DNA from: Chlorophyllum brunneum
Taxonomy: Eukaryota > Basidiomycota > Agaricomycetes > Agaricales > Agaricaceae
DNA: 64,000 bases
Assembly: GCA_963576785.1 (NCBI GenBank)
Contig: OY756140.1
Span: forward strand, 3,534,001 to 3,598,000
Direction: 5' to 3'
The notes below the pieces were generated by a model. The model worked only from the letters and a program-made list of their open reading frames with translations, did not search any database and was not told the origin of the DNA. The translations under genes and the position numbers were made by a program. Positions 11,545 through 24,123 of this stretch are shown here, piece after piece (position 1 is the stretch's first letter; each line of letters opens with the position of its first letter).

Positions 11545-12700
11545 TAGATCATTCGGGCATCCGAGGACCCCCCGTCACCCAACTCGAAGAAGCCACATAT
11601 GACGTCCCCAGAGACAACCATCTGTTAGTACAAATGAGATGACCGCGACGCATTGAAAGGTCGGTATTGACACTCACCCACACTGCAAGCAGTTTAATAG
11701 CGCTCTCATTTTGCGTGACATGTTCGACTTGGGCATTGTAGATAGTAAAGAAGCAATTGCGTCGAGTGTTGTGGCCCATCATATTCTCCTCTGAGTTTCC
11801 CAGCACGCCAAAGAACCGCTGTTCGCCATCAGTGAGGATGAACTTGTGGACCTTGCATCAATCGGGCCCATGACTGTTGCTGAGTGTGATATAAATCACA
11901 AAATAGTTAGTACGCATCCATTGTACGACGCGAGGGAAGCCACCCATATCGCAGCGCATTCGCTGATAACTTGTATAAGATATTTTATGAGTTTCGACCT
12001 ATCAGACCTTTCTGCCGATGCCTCTGGTGGCACCGATCAAAAACAAGATCATTGTCTACCGCAGTGTCACTCACTGCGAAGCTGCAACTTCTTCACCTCG
12101 GCAAGCACGATCTCGTATGTCGCCATGCGTTGTATCACTTTGGCGACCTTGTCGGCAACCACCGTCCCCAGTTGGGCAACAAAACCTTCGTATTTCGGTT
12201 CCATGGATTCATGCCTGTGCAACATTAGCGAGGCTGGCGGTGTAACTCCTTTCCACACATACACATACCAATCAGTAGCGTTTTAGCCGCACTGCCTCTC
12301 ACAACTTCCAATCCCGTTGGGTCCTCCTCCTGCCTTATCTTCAGGGTTACGATTAATCTGTCTGCTCGACCCGGCAGGAAATACCTGGAGCACAAGTCCG
12401 GTTTTACAATCTGTAGAAGTTGTAACCAGCAGCGTCTATCACACCGACCTGTTCTGACTGCTAACATCATAAACATGTCAGTAAGAGAACACATCCATTG
12501 GATAATAGGATATCTTCACTGGTTGGTGTAAGAATTGACACAAAACGCATGACCAGTTGTCGAAATACATCATATTCAACTGGTGATGGAAGACGAAACT
12601 TATTAGGTGGAAAGATACTTTCGTTCAAGGCCAACCAGGAGAGTATACCGTCAAGGCCACAAAGGTCATGGATGATGAGATATGGAAATAAGGGGAGGGC
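11545..12700 (-). pseudogene. Second-family (putative PD-(D/E)XK-like) copy 1, truncated and decayed
   Basis: It contains recognisable exons 8 to 3 of the eight-exon family described at 28154-30007. The last exon has lost its usual stop codon (cga where sisters have a TGA), so the frame would run on. Exon 7 gives RRNCFFTIYNAQVEH and LLAVW. Exon 5 (about 12067-12211) is well kept and includes AEVKKLQLRS. Exon 4 has an internal deletion that joins LCSRYF directly to LPGRADRLIVTL. Exon 3 (about 12490-12700) is degenerate, and exons 1 and 2 are missing; the sequence then runs into the 3' end of F-box copy 2. Even here the GRAD and EVK motifs survive. Confidence 0.75.
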
Positions 12701-12730
12701 TTCGCAAGTATCTATCGATATCTCGGGGGA

Positions 12731-14279
12731 CTACATTTGCAACAATACATACCCTCCATCCTTGTACAGAATAAGCCGTCCAGACGCTTCATCCCATGCC
12801 CTGGCATGGCTCACTTTCGGAAACGAGGTTACATGCACCTGGGAATCCACCAAATCCGATTCTCCGTCCACGCTGTAAGTAATCACATCCAGTGATGAGT
12901 CGTCCCTCACCCGAATCATGAGCGAAAGCTCTACAGTCCTGGATCGTACCGGAGGGTTTTCGACTCGAAAAGTCCTCGAGTTTGGCGGAACTCCAGCGTC
13001 GTGGGGTATTCGTATCACAATGACTCCATCTGGGCTCGCCGTAAGAACATGGGAGAAGTAGTCATTGACATAGATTCGTGACATATCCGCTATCAGAGCC
13101 GGCGACTGGAGAAGGATACGGAATGACTGTTCGGAGGCCAGGCCATCGGACCCTATTGGTTTCAAGTTCAGGATGTCGAGCTGGGTCTTGGTGACCACGG
13201 CGAGCCGATCATTTGGCAGGGGAAGAATCTGGGAATTTCAGTGAAAATTTGCAAGGGCTGTGAATAAGCTCACCCTCGCTATCGAATCATATTCCCAAAG
13301 GCATAGCCGAGGTGGGACGTCTGAGTACCGAAAAACATGTGCCTTGGTAACGCTAGAATCTCCCCTCCCATAAATACATCGTTCGACGACAAGTTCCCTC
13401 CCTAGCCGCAACTGAAACTTGGCGCAACCGGGAGTTCGTATAGTAACGACTTCTTCTGCGACCCATGCAGCACCAGGGCCACGGCCTTTCAACTCGAGCT
13501 GGTAGATACATATCCGACTCGAATCTTCCGGTAGGTCATTAGTCAACCGGAAGACTACAGGAATGCTCAAACCTACCAAGGTTGTGAGCTGTGCCGATAT
13601 TATGAAGTGCGATTCGGAAAGAAAGAAAGGGCTTTGTGTGATCAATCCAGATAGCAGATGCGGTCAATGGGTCCGTGGTTTGGCCATTATTCCTGTAGCG
13701 TCTTGTGTCAAAAAGATCCTGCCGTGGAAACCCGGGCGTATCTAAATCAAGCACGTAGACGCGGCCATCGACATTGTCGAGTAGCCATCGACCATTTGGA
13801 AGAAGACGAAAGTCACCATGAGACTCGAAATCAAGCTTGAGAGCCTGCCATTGAAACCTCGTTGGATCCAATTCGCGCATTTGTTGGCGAGTGTGAAGAC
13901 GCTTGATGACCTCGTGCTCCAGCTCCTCAGTAGTGTATGCCTCCATCGGCTGTTCGAGCAGTGGTATTCCGGAAGATAACGACAGTTCCAGAACTTTTGA
14001 CTGCCATAGCAAAGGCGATTTCGTCATTGCGTATATTCGTCGACACGTCTAAACGTACAGCGGAGTTTAGCCGAGGCTACGGATATTAAGAAACGTACTC
14101 ACAAACCGGACTGCCAGTAAATCCCTCGAGTCCAGATGGTGTAAGACTTCAAATAAAATGTCATCTGGAAGAGACGGAAGAGGTTCTTGCGAGACAAGGC
14201 ATTTAAGCCACGATATTCGCCGTAATAGTGAGAAAATATAGAGGGCTACAGGAAAGAAAATTGAAGACAATGGCAACAT
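12731..14279 (-). CDS. F-box protein, copy 2 (open)
   Basis: Exons 14103-14279, 13577-14048, 13274-13524 and 12731-13228 join in frame to 465 aa with canonical GT-AG introns. The start chosen is the ATG of MLPLSSIFFPVALY, which matches the start shared by most copies, although the frame is open 63 bases further upstream. The F-box reads LPSLPDDILFEVLHHLDSRD. In place of the CRRMYAMTK of sisters it has CRRIYAMTK. The C-terminal half has the repeated strand pattern described for the 37264-38817 copy. Upstream, 565 bases away and on the opposite strand, lies a carboxypeptidase pseudogene, so the two genes were divergently arranged. Confidence 0.85.
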
Positions 14280-14844
14280 CGCCAGCAGCAGCGCTAAATG
14301 GTTTACCAAGTTGAAGACGATATCCCGTGACCAAAGCTCCATATGGGCTTTTCGCCTGATGGCATGGATTCTATGCCATCCACGACAGCGCGGGCAGTCG
14401 ACACAACGTGTAGTTTAATTTATCGTATATCTTCAAGATACTAACAGTTTTAGGTCAGAAACGATGAAAACAATTGTAGTATTACACGGGGGCCAACACG
14501 AGGCAGGGGCAACGATCTTCATATGTTTTTGGACCAACTGAGTTGAAGATTGGCATGCAGGTCATTCGATGACGTACTCGAATGCCTGAAAAACACAGTA
14601 CGAAAAGGGTCCAAGTGGTGTAGTTGATATGTCGTGTCCTAAGACTCCGATGTGGATGTATGGAATATCTGGCATGTTTCTACGAGCCCAGTGTCCGGGC
14701 GAAAACCCCAGCGGCTCTCCTCGCTTCAACTAAGCAAAGTGATGCATCTGTCGGAATGCCCCGGGCTCTCAGCAATAGGGTGAGTGTTGATGTTATTCTC
14801 GTGCGACGTCGGCATTTTCGCTTCCGTTCTCATCGTTTCTTATC
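14280..14844. promoter_or_regulatory. Divergent intergenic region, F-box copy 2 and carboxypeptidase pseudogene
   Basis: This is the only DNA between the start of the - strand F-box gene and the ATG of the + strand carboxypeptidase pseudogene. Similar spacers, with the phrase gaaaagggtccaagt, occur 5' of the F-box copies at 18.2, 30.4, 37.3, 48.5 and 55.4 kb. It therefore probably carries the F-box promoter. No specific element was identified. Confidence 0.4.
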
Positions 14845-15691
14845 ATGATGCGGTTGCTCACTGCCACTGTATCTACATGGATTTTTGCCACCTCCGTTGG
14901 AGCCATACAGTGGCCTCTTCTTGGCTAGGGAGCCGACCCTGTCCATGTCCACAGTGAGTACCGTGCCGATTAATTCACACACACCCCAACTTGCAACTTA
15001 ACCACACACCAAGGTGTCTACGATGAAGGTCCCTTTGCTCCTTTATAATTTAGAGGATCTATCTCTCGTGAAGCTTTGAAGAGCGACGTACACGCTACCT
15101 TTACACACACGGCATTTCCCAAGTACAGTTTTCGGATTAAGAGGTCGCATCACGCGAAACCAACGTGAATTATAATGTGAATCTTACTAGGAATATACGA
15201 GATACCTCGACCAGCCCATTCTCCGCGAGCAACTGGGTGCCGAGCCCAGTATAACGTCTAACTTTTCGTCTTGCAACGATCGGGCTGGTGATCTTTTGGA
15301 ATAATCGCCGGACTTGCCTTACCGCACACATTTCCAAATTACGGCACTCCTCGAACGTGGCATTCCGGTGCTCATATATCCAGGCACTTATGATTGGATT
15401 TGTAACTGAGCGTTATATGTTGGGCATGGAATGGAGTAGGCAGGAAAAGTTTGTGAAGGAAGAATCAAGAGAGTGGACGGTTGATGGCAAGAAGGCTGAG
15501 TTGGTGAGGGCTAACTTCTAAGGGTGGACTGACGTTCGTAGTGGTGGACGCCGCTGGGCATATGGTGTGTCTTCTCTTTTCCCTAGGTGACGATGTCGGT
15601 ACTAGTTGACAATTCGCAAAAGGTACCTTATGACAAGCAGAAGGAGGACCTTGCGCTTGTACAACGTTGGTTGGCCAAGGAGGATATTTAG
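14845..15691 (+). pseudogene. Serine carboxypeptidase pseudogene
   Basis: The start region MMRLLTATVSTWIF, the cleavage-site region and QWPLLG match exon 1 of the intact gene at 6136-8246. A TAG follows at 14926-14928. An exon-2-like stretch (about 15015-15165, with VYDEG and a frameshifted remainder) is followed directly by the equivalent of exon 11 from about 15190 (DQPILREQLG). Exons 3-10, with the catalytic Ser, are deleted. Further stops interrupt the part around YDWICN and the WSGQEEFVKE part, but the region around the catalytic His (AAGHM) and the final exon (VPYDKQKEDLALVQRWLAKE) are recognisable to the TAG at 15689. Confidence 0.88.
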
Positions 15692-15969
15692 CGGGGGTGA
15701 TGGAGTTTCTGTTGGGATTTAAGCTAAGGCTGAGAAGCCAGTGTGGAATGATATCTTCACTGTGTCCCCGTGCAAACGCAATGCGTCCGATACGATATGT
15801 CAGGAGTAGTAAAACGTTTTCCTAAATGGGCATAAGGATCACATAAATATAAGCACACCACGAAAACACAGTATTAGCCGAGAAACGGCACTGTCACGCC
15901 AAAGGTTGCACCTCCATGATCCTCTTCCACAGCTATCCGGCCGCTGGAGACCTTTCACCCACAGTTCGC
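15692..15969. other. Spacer, convergent 3' ends
   Basis: It lies between the 3' end of the carboxypeptidase pseudogene (+) and the 3' end of a second-family pseudogene (-). It shares with 27.99-28.15 kb the run cctaaatgggca...ggatcacataaata. No gene seen. Confidence 0.4.
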
Positions 15970-17794
15970 TCAGGCATCCGAGGATCCCTCGTCATTCGAC
16001 TGGAAGAAGCGGCATAGTATATCCCCGGAAACCACCATCTGCGATTACGATGAGATGATGACAACAATAACATTGCAACGTTGATTTTGTCACCCACACT
16101 GCGAGCAGTTTAATGACGTTCTCAGTTTGGGGGCTATCGGAGATAGTAAAGAAACAATTGCGCCGGGTGTCGTGACCGATCCTATTCACCTCCGGGTTTT
16201 TGAGGACGCCGAAGAGCCACTGATCGCCATCAGTGAGAATGAACTTGAGGATCGTGCATTGTTCGGGTCCACAGTTATGGCTGTGTGCGGTTCGATCACG
16301 TCATTGTTAGTGACCGTGTGGCCTAGACTAGTGAGAGAAGCGACCTACATCGCAGCGCATTCGCTGATGATTTGCTTGAGATATTTCATGAGTTTCGATT
16401 TATCAGGTCTTTCCCCCGACTCCTCTGGTTTTATTGATCAGAAACAGAACATCATCCTCTGCAACGGTGTCACTCACGCCGACTTGGGAGTTGTAATCGT
16501 TTCACCTCGAAAAGGACAATCTCGTATGTCACACTGCAAGTCATATCCTATTAATGACCGATTGTAGTCCTGTGACAAGATTTTCGTATTTCGGTACCAT
16601 AGAATCTTTACCTGTGGAACATTAGTGGTCTGCTGGCTAGGTAACTGCCTTCTGCACTCACACATCTCAGTCAGCATTTTTTGACCTTCCTCGTCCGTCA
16701 CAACTTCCCATCTCTCGGGGTCAAGGTCTTGCCTTGCCTTCAGAGTAACGATAAATCCATCTGCTCGGCCCGACAGGAAATAACGATAGTTTTGGTTTGC
16801 TACTTGAGCAATCACCTCAGCAGGTGATTCTTTCGAGGTCAAAGAAAACAGATTGAGCTCCGGGAAGTACCTGGAACACAACTTCGGGTTTACAATTTGT
16901 AGTAGTAAATTGTATCCAGCGACTTTAATCACGCCAATCTGTTCCGACTGCCAGCATCGTGAATGTGAACGTTGCGTGAGGTAGTAAGGCACGTACTGAC
17001 TGATGAAAGAATTCGCGAAAACGCTTCACCAGTCGCTCAAACACATCGTATTCCACAGCTGATGGGAAATTAAGACCTTTGGGTGGGAAGACATCTTCGT
17101 TCGAGGCCAACCAAGACAATAGGTTTTCGATGCCACAAGGGTTGTGGATAATCAAGGCCTCTTTGTCCATTAGTTTGTCTCGGTGCGTAACTCGGGAGAA
17201 GCTGAGGACCTGCGAGGAACGTTAGTACTATTCAAACACTTGGCATTCAGACCTGCTCGGATATGAAGATCTTTAAAAGACCCCGCTTCCACAAGCTCCA
17301 CGAACTCTAAAGCTTTCGGATTTTCTCGGTCTATATAGATGTTGAGAGCATTCAGGCAATAATCACGATCGTCCTCCGTGTCGAAAGACTTGGTCTTCGG
17401 TATATACTCGGAGATCGTCGCCATCAGTCCCTTGAGTCCATGGTCCTCGAGCTTTTCCTTAGCCGAACTATTTGACCTGTTACTCCAAAACTCCCGAACG
17501 AGAGCAACGAGATTCGTTTGACCTGAGGAATGACTTTATCCAATATAGTCTGAAATACAACAAGATACTGACCTGACTCTAAGTGCGGAACGGGGGGTTT
17601 CTTCTGAGGCTGCTGGCAAGGGGCGTAGCCCGAAGGAGGGGAGGGTCCAATCTGTTCGGCGGATGGGGATGTATCGGGCGTAGACGAAGATTGCAACCTC
17701 TACATTGGGAGGTGGAGGAAGTTACTGGGTTTCTTCCTTGGCTTCCCTTCCTCTTAAGCAGGTGAGCATTGTGGTCAGCATGCGTTGAGAGCAT
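15970..17794 (-). pseudogene. Second-family (putative PD-(D/E)XK-like) copy 2, broken
   Basis: All eight exons can be located (for example exon 8 15970-16038, exon 7 16094-16280, exon 6 16349-16424, exon 4 about 16670-16955, exon 3 about 17000-17210). Exon 5 has a 10-base deletion near 16548, relative to the copy at 46222-48071, which shifts the frame just before the FEVKRL motif. In exon 1 the codon after the internal ATG at about 17711 is TAG, and the longer upstream frame (from 17794) is shifted relative to its sisters. The D-containing SGRADGFIV and the last exon MVVSGDILCRFFQ-like end are intact. I read it as a recently decayed gene. Confidence 0.75.
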
Positions 17795-18223
17795 TTCTAG
17801 GCTTTGGATATCTATCCACGTTGCTTTCCAGGCATTTGCCTGCCATCCCCCGATTGCGGTAATGTATTAAGCATATGAGGTGTTCTATGGGCGAGGACAA
17901 AAATAAAATAACTTGTAAGAGTGGTGACCGAGTGAAAGAGCCAAATTAGTATGATCGACACTTCCGAGTGGCACAATATTGATATTAAACTGACGTCAAA
18001 CTGCTTTTCAAGTGCTGTGGGCCAGGTGGTTTCAATGTTTTTATTTTCAAACTGTCAGAACGTAGATGCCTACCGGCTTTAATAGATCTCTGGTCTTTGG
18101 GCATTTTTGCAAAAGCATCTCTATTCGATCTTCAGATCGGGATAATCGAGATGTTTCAAAGGTGGATGAGATATGAAAACGAGGCGAGGGCTTCGCAATA
18201 CTATCCATCGATAACTCAGAGGA

Positions 18224-19778
18224 CTACATTTGCAACAATACATATCCTCCATCCTTGCGCAGAACAAGCCGTCCAGACGCTTCATCCCAGGCACTGGCAT
18301 AGCTCACTTTAGGGAATGGTGCTATATGGACTTGAGAATCCACCAAATCTGTTTCTTCGTCCACACTGTAAGTGATAACATCCAGCGAAGAGTCGTCCCT
18401 TAGTCGGGTCATGAGCGAAAACTCTATAGTCCTGGCATTTGTCGGGAACCTTTCGACTCGAAAGGTCCTCACATTTGGCTGAATTCTGGCGTCGTGGGGT
18501 ATTCGTATTGCATTGACACCATCTGGGCTTGCTGTAACAACACAGGAGAAGCGGTCGTTGACATAGACTCTTGACATGTCCGATATTAGCGTGGGCGAGT
18601 GAAAAAGGATACGGAATGACGGTTCCACAACCAGGCCCTCGGACCCTATTGGTTTCAAGTTCAGGATGTCGAGATGCGTCCTGGTGACCACGGCGAGCCG
18701 ATCGTTTGGCAAGGGAAGGATCTGGGAATTTTAGTGAAAATTTGTAATGGTTGTGAAAAGGCTCACCCTCGCCGGTGGATCGTATTCCCATATGCATAGC
18801 CGAGGTTGGATGTCTGAGTACCGAAAAACATGCACCTTGGTAACACTAGAATTTCCCATCCCATAAATACACCGTTCAAGGACAATTTGCTCCCCTAGCT
18901 GCAACAGAAACTTAGAGGAGGGCCCGGGAGCCTGTAAAGTAACAATTTCTTCCGCGATCCATGCAGCTTCAGGGCCACGGCCTTTCAACTCGAGTTGATA
19001 GATACATATGCGGCTCGAGCCTTACGGTGGAGCGTGTTAATTAGTCTCGAAGCCACGGAGGTATTCAAACTTACTAAGGTCATGGGCCGAGGCGCTATTA
19101 TGGAGTGCGATTCGCAGGGACAGGAACGGTTTTGTGTGATCAATCCAAATAGCAGATGCGGTCAATGGGTCCGTTGGTTGGCCATTGTCTTTGTAACGCC
19201 TTTCGTCAAAGAGAACCTGCCGTGGAAACCCAAGTGTGTCTAAGTCAAGCATGTAGACGTAACCCTTGATATTGTCGAGTAGCCATCGACCGTTCGGAAG
19301 AAGGTGGAAGTCGCCCTGAGACCAGAAATCGGGTTTGAGCACCTGCCACTGAAACTTGGCTGGATCCAATTCGTGCATTCTTCGTCGAGTCTGGAGGCGC
19401 TTGATGACCTCGCGCTCCAGCTCCTCGGACGTGTAGGCTTCCATCGGCTGTTGGAGTAGTGGTGTTCCGGAAGATAATGACAGTTCCAGCACTTTTGACT
19501 GCCATAGCAGAGACGACTTTGTCATTGCGTACATTCGTCGACATGTCTAAAAACACAGAAGTTTAGCCGAAGCCACGAACATTAAGAAGCAGCTTACTCA
19601 CAAACCGGACTGCCAGTAAATCTCTCGGATTCAAGCAGTACAACACCTCAAAGAAAATATCGTCTGGAAGAGACGGTAGGCATTCTTGCGAGACAAAACA
19701 TTTAAGCCAGGATATTCGACGCAGTAGTGAAAAAACGTAGAGGGCCGGGGGAAAGAATATTGAGGACAATGTCAACAT
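18224..19778 (-). CDS. F-box protein, copy 3 (open)
   Basis: Exons 19602-19778, 19075-19546, 18767-19020 and 18224-18721 give 466 aa without lesions. Intron 2 splits a serine codon (A|GC) where most copies have G|AT or G|CT. The F-box is LPSLPDDIFFEVLYCLNPRD, the same NPR variant as in the 37264 and 55435 copies, so the three are sisters at equivalent positions of the three duplicated blocks. The frame ends with RKDGGYVLLQM. The 5' flank contains a carboxypeptidase relic on the opposite strand. Confidence 0.85.
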
Positions 19779-20679
19779 CGCAAACGGGCGCTAAATCATG
19801 TACGAAGTCGAGGGTCATGTCCCGTGACTAAAGTGACTTTTCTCCACCATGGGGTAAATTCAGAATCTTTATTCTTCACCAGAGCATGGGCAGTCAATAC
19901 ATGAGACTGGTCTAAATTTATCGTATATCCTCGAGATTCTTTCGCTTTTCCCCATGTTCTACCAGTTTCAAATCGGAGACGATGAAACCGATTGCAGTGA
20001 CACTACACAAGGATGGCCATGAGGCTAAGGTGATGGTTGTTCAGGTTTTTAGGCCAACTAAAGTGAGGATTGGCGCATACACTCAATGACGCAGGAGAAC
20101 CGTATCAGTGTCCGAAAAAAACACTACGAAAAGGGTCCAAGTGATGCTGGTGATGCGTCGTGTCCATGGCCTCGACGCGTGTTTGCCAGTGCATCGACAC
20201 GGAAGTAATGAAAACTTGAGTGCTTTGAGCGGCGTGTCTCCACGAGCCCAGTGTCTTTGTGAAAATTCTCGATAACAGGCGACCTTTATGTTCGCTTCAA
20301 CTAAGCGAAGTGATGGGATTGGGTATGATGAGCGTTGAAGTTATCCTCCTACGTCATGCGGGGAATGGCGCTCAAGTTTTCGCCTCCATCCTCTTCGTTT
20401 CCCGTGTCCACAATGAGTATTGTCCCAATTGATTCACACGCGACTCAGCTTATGATTGATTCAGTGAGCTGTCAGATGCCTACCAGTTTTATCGAGGCAC
20501 TCAACGCATTTTGTTTGCAAACGCATTCCTGTTGTCAACCCTCAGATTTGGAGACGTTTCAAAGGTCGATGAGATCAGAGTGATCGTGATAGGAGGCGTC
20601 GCTGGTTGCGCCGATGTCAACCAGCATGCTGAAATGAGGACTTCGAAATGGTAGTGTCTATGTATCGTTAGCCGGAGGG
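19779..20679. other. Spacer with short carboxypeptidase relic
   Basis: The spacer is closely related to 38818-39735 and 56989-57899. Its stretch about 20375-20465 (cctccatcctcttcgtttccc, then gtgtccacaatgagtattgtcccaattgattcacac in two parts) matches the exon 1/intron 1 junction of the carboxypeptidase pseudogene at 14.8-15.0 kb, on the + strand. The frame at 20335-20583 is conserved among the three spacers only because the DNA is duplicated. Confidence 0.45.
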
Positions 20680-22233
20680 TTACATTTGCAACAGCACATA
20701 GCCTCCATCCTTGCGCAAAATAAGCCGTCCAGACACTTCATCCCACGCCCTGGCATGGCTCACTGTAGGGAATACCGCTACATGGACTTGAGAATCCACC
20801 AAATCCGTTTCTCCGTCCACACTGTAGGTAATAACATCTAGCGAGGAGTCGTCCCTGAGCCTGGTCATGAGCGAGGATTCTACAGTCCTGGATTGTGCCG
20901 GAAAGTTTTCAACTTGAAAGGTTTTCACGCTTGGTCCAATTCTAGTGTCGTGGGGTATTCGTATCGCATTGATACCATCTGGGCTCGCCGTGGTAACACG
21001 GGAGAAGCGGTCATTGACATAGACTCGTGATATATCCGATATCAGAGCGGGTGAGTGAAGAAGGATACGGAACGACTGTTCTAAAGCTAGGTCATCGGAC
21101 CCTATTGATTTCAAGTTCAGGATGTTGACATCCTTCCCCGTGATCACGACGAGCCGATCATTTGACAAGGGAAGAATCTGAGAAAGTTTAGCAAAAACTT
21201 TCACTAGTGGTGAATAGGCTCACCCTCGCCGGTGGACCATATTCCCATATGCATAGCCGAGGTTGGATGTCCGAGTACCGAAAAACATGCACCTTGGGGA
21301 CTTTAGAACTTCCCCTCCCATAAATACATCGTTCGAGGACAATGTTCTCTCGCAGCTGCAAATGAAACTTGGCGCAAGGCCCGGGGGTTTGTATAGTAAC
21401 GACTTCTTCCGCGACCCATGCAGCATCAGCGCCACAGCCCTTCAACTCGAGCTGGTAGATACATATCCGGCTCGAGTCTTACGACGGGTCGTTAGTCTGC
21501 CTGGGAGCCACAAGTACGCCCAAACTCACCAAGGTCGTCAGCCGTGCCGATATTATGAAGTGCGATTCTCAAGGAAAGAAAGGGTTTAGTGTGATCAATC
21601 CAGATAGTAGATGCGTTCAGCGGGTCTGTCGGTTGACCATTATCCTCGTAACGCCTTGCGTCAAAAAGGACTTGTCGTGGAGACCCAGGTGTGTCCAAAT
21701 CAAGCATGTAGACGTAACCCCTGATATTTTCGAGTAGCCATCGACCATTCGGAAGAAGGTGAAAGTCACCCCGAGACTCAAAACCGAGTTTGAGTACCCG
21801 CCACTGAAACCTGGTTGGATCCAATTCACGCATTCGTTGTCGAGTCTGGAGACGTTTGACGACCTCGCGCTCCAGCTCCTCGGAGGTGTAGGCCTCCATC
21901 GGGTGTTCGAGCAGGGGTATCCCAGAAGATAACGAGATTTCCAGAACTTTTGACTGCCATAGCATAGGTGATTTTGTCATTGCGAACATTCGCCGGCATG
22001 TCTAAAAGCGCAAAAGGGTTTAACCGAAGCCGAATATTAAGAAGCAGTTTACTCACAAACCGGACTGCCCGCAATCCTCTAGAATCCAAGTGGTACAATA
22101 TTTCATACCAAATTTCATCTAGAAGAGCCGGTAGTCGTTCTTTAGAGAGGAGGCATTTGAACCAAGCTATTCGCCGCAATACCGAGAAAATGCAAAGAGC
22201 TGCTGGAAAGAAAATTGAAGACAATGTCAACAT
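20680..22233 (-). CDS. F-box protein, copy 4 (open, diverged F-box)
   Basis: Exons 22057-22233, 21530-22001, 21224-21477 and 20680-21177 join in frame to 466 aa. The F-box is more diverged than in other copies (LPALLDEIWYEILYHLDSRG), with the usual LPD proline lost, which may weaken Skp1 binding. Exon 2 begins MFAMTKSPMLWQ after the splice. Its exon 4 is almost the same as that of the broken copy at 57900-59358, while its exons 1 and 2 differ from that copy. It sits in the middle of the three-F-box block 18.2-24.1 kb. Confidence 0.82.
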
Positions 22234-22572
22234 CACTTACCGGCGCCAAAATGTTTACTAAATAAGTCAAGAGGTAAAATGTTCATATGCGACCAAAGTG
22301 CCGTACTCCACAACGGCGTCAACCTCTATTCCAAAGCATTCACAGTCGGCACACAAATGATAGCCCACACCGTTAGGCTCATCAACACTGGGCACCAAAC
22401 CCTCCAGCGAGAGCGGTCCCAGATCAAAAATTTCGAATACTGCCAATTCCGATATTCAATTTAATTCGCCGCCTGCACAGGTAGAATCACTCTTGCACGA
22501 TCCAGCACGCCAGGTGACACGTTCGATGAAAATGCAGCAGAAGAAACAGATTGTCTACCAATAACCAGAAGA
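22234..22572. other. Spacer 5' of copy 4, possible LRR-like relic
   Basis: Position and sequence fragments (ccaattccgat followed by caggtagaatcac...gcacga near 22440-22500) match the longer relic stretches at 41.3-41.7 and 59.4-59.8 kb. No frame is preserved. Confidence 0.35.
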
Positions 22573-24123
22573 TTACATCTGCAACAATACATAGCCTCCG
22601 TTTTTGCACAGGATAAGCCGTCCAGACGCTTCATCGCAGGCACTGACATCGCTCACTTCTGGGAAAGGTGCTACATGCACTTGAGAGTCCACCAGGTCTG
22701 TTTCCCCATCCACATTGTAGGTAATGACGTCCAACGAGGAGTCGTCCCGCACCCGTGTCATGAGCGAAAATTCCACGGTTCCGGACTGTGTTGGGAAATT
22801 TTCGACTCGGAAGGTCTTCACCTTAGGCCGAATTCCAGCATCGTGGGGTATTCGGATCGCATAGACACCATCGGGGTTTGCTGCAACTACACAGGAGAAG
22901 CGGTCATTGACATAGACTCTTGACATGTTTGCCAATAGTGGGGGCGAGTGAAGAAGAATACGGAATGACTGTTCCACAACCAGGCCATCGGACCCTATTG
23001 GTTTCAAGTCGAGGATGTCGACATGCGTCTTGGTCACCACAACAAGTCGATCATTTGATAAAGGAAGGATCTGGGAATTTTAGTGAAAACATGCGATAGT
23101 TATGAATAAGCTCACCCTCGCTCGCGAATCATACTCCCACACGCAAAACCGAGGTTGGACGTCTGAGTACCGGAAAACGTGAACTTTGAAAACCCTGGAA
23201 TCTCCCCTCCCATAAATACATCGTTCAACGACAAGTTGCTCCCCTAGTTGCAACAGAAACTTAGCACAACGCCCAGGAGTCTGTATAGTAACGACTTCTT
23301 CTGCGACCCATGCAGCATCAGGGCCACGGCCTTTCAACTCGAGCTGGTAGATACATATCCGACCCGAATCTTACGGTGGATCGTTAGTTGACCTAGAAGC
23401 CACATAGATGTTTACACTCACCGAGGTCACCAGCTGATACGCTATTATGGAGTGCGATTCGCAAAGACAGGAACGGTTTTGTGTGGTCAATCCAGATAGC
23501 AGACGCGGTCAGTGGGTCCGTGACTTGACCATTATTCCTATAGCGCCTTTTGTCAAAGAGGACCTGCCGTGGAAACCCAGGTGTGTCCAAATCGAGCACG
23601 TAGACGTAACCCTCGACATTGTCGAGTAACCACCGACCATTTGGAAGAAGGCGGAAGTCACCATGAGACTCGAAATGGAGCCTGACAACCTGCCATTGAA
23701 ACCTGGCTGGATCCAATTCGTGCATTCGTTGGCGAGTGTGAAGACGCTTGATGACCTCGCGCTCCAGCTCCTCGGACGTGTAAGCCTCCATCGGCTGTTC
23801 GAGTAGTGGTATTCCGGAAGATAAAGACAGGTCCAGAACCTTTGACTGCCATAGTAGAGGTGACTTCGTCATGGCGTACATTCTTCTGCATGTCTAAAAG
23901 CAGGGCTTAGGCAGAGCCAAGAATATTTTAAACGAGCGAAAAGCGGCGTACTCACAAACCGGACTGCCAGTAAGTCTGTCGATTCCAGATGGTACAATAC
24001 TTCAAAGAAAATCTCATCTGGGAGAGACGGTAGAGTTTGTTTGTTGACAAGGAATTTAAGCCATGATATTCGCCACAATAGTGAGAGGGCTGGTGGAAAG
24101 AAAATCGAGGACAATGTCAACAT
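22573..24123 (-). CDS. F-box protein, copy 5 (open)
   Basis: Exons 23956-24123, 23422-23893, 23116-23369 and 22573-23070 give 463 aa, three residues shorter at the N-terminus because of a deletion in the hydrophobic segment (MLTLSSIFFPPALSLLWRIS). The F-box is LPSLPDEIFFEVLYHLESTD. Sister copies at equivalent positions (41786-43314 and 59873-61420) are both broken, so this is the only open member of its subtype in the window. Confidence 0.85.

Noticed and set aside
20335..20583. Frame of about 82 codons conserved in three spacers (also 39384 and 57555)
   Set aside because: Its conservation is explained by duplicated DNA; it partly overlaps a carboxypeptidase relic and shows no codon-position bias by eye.
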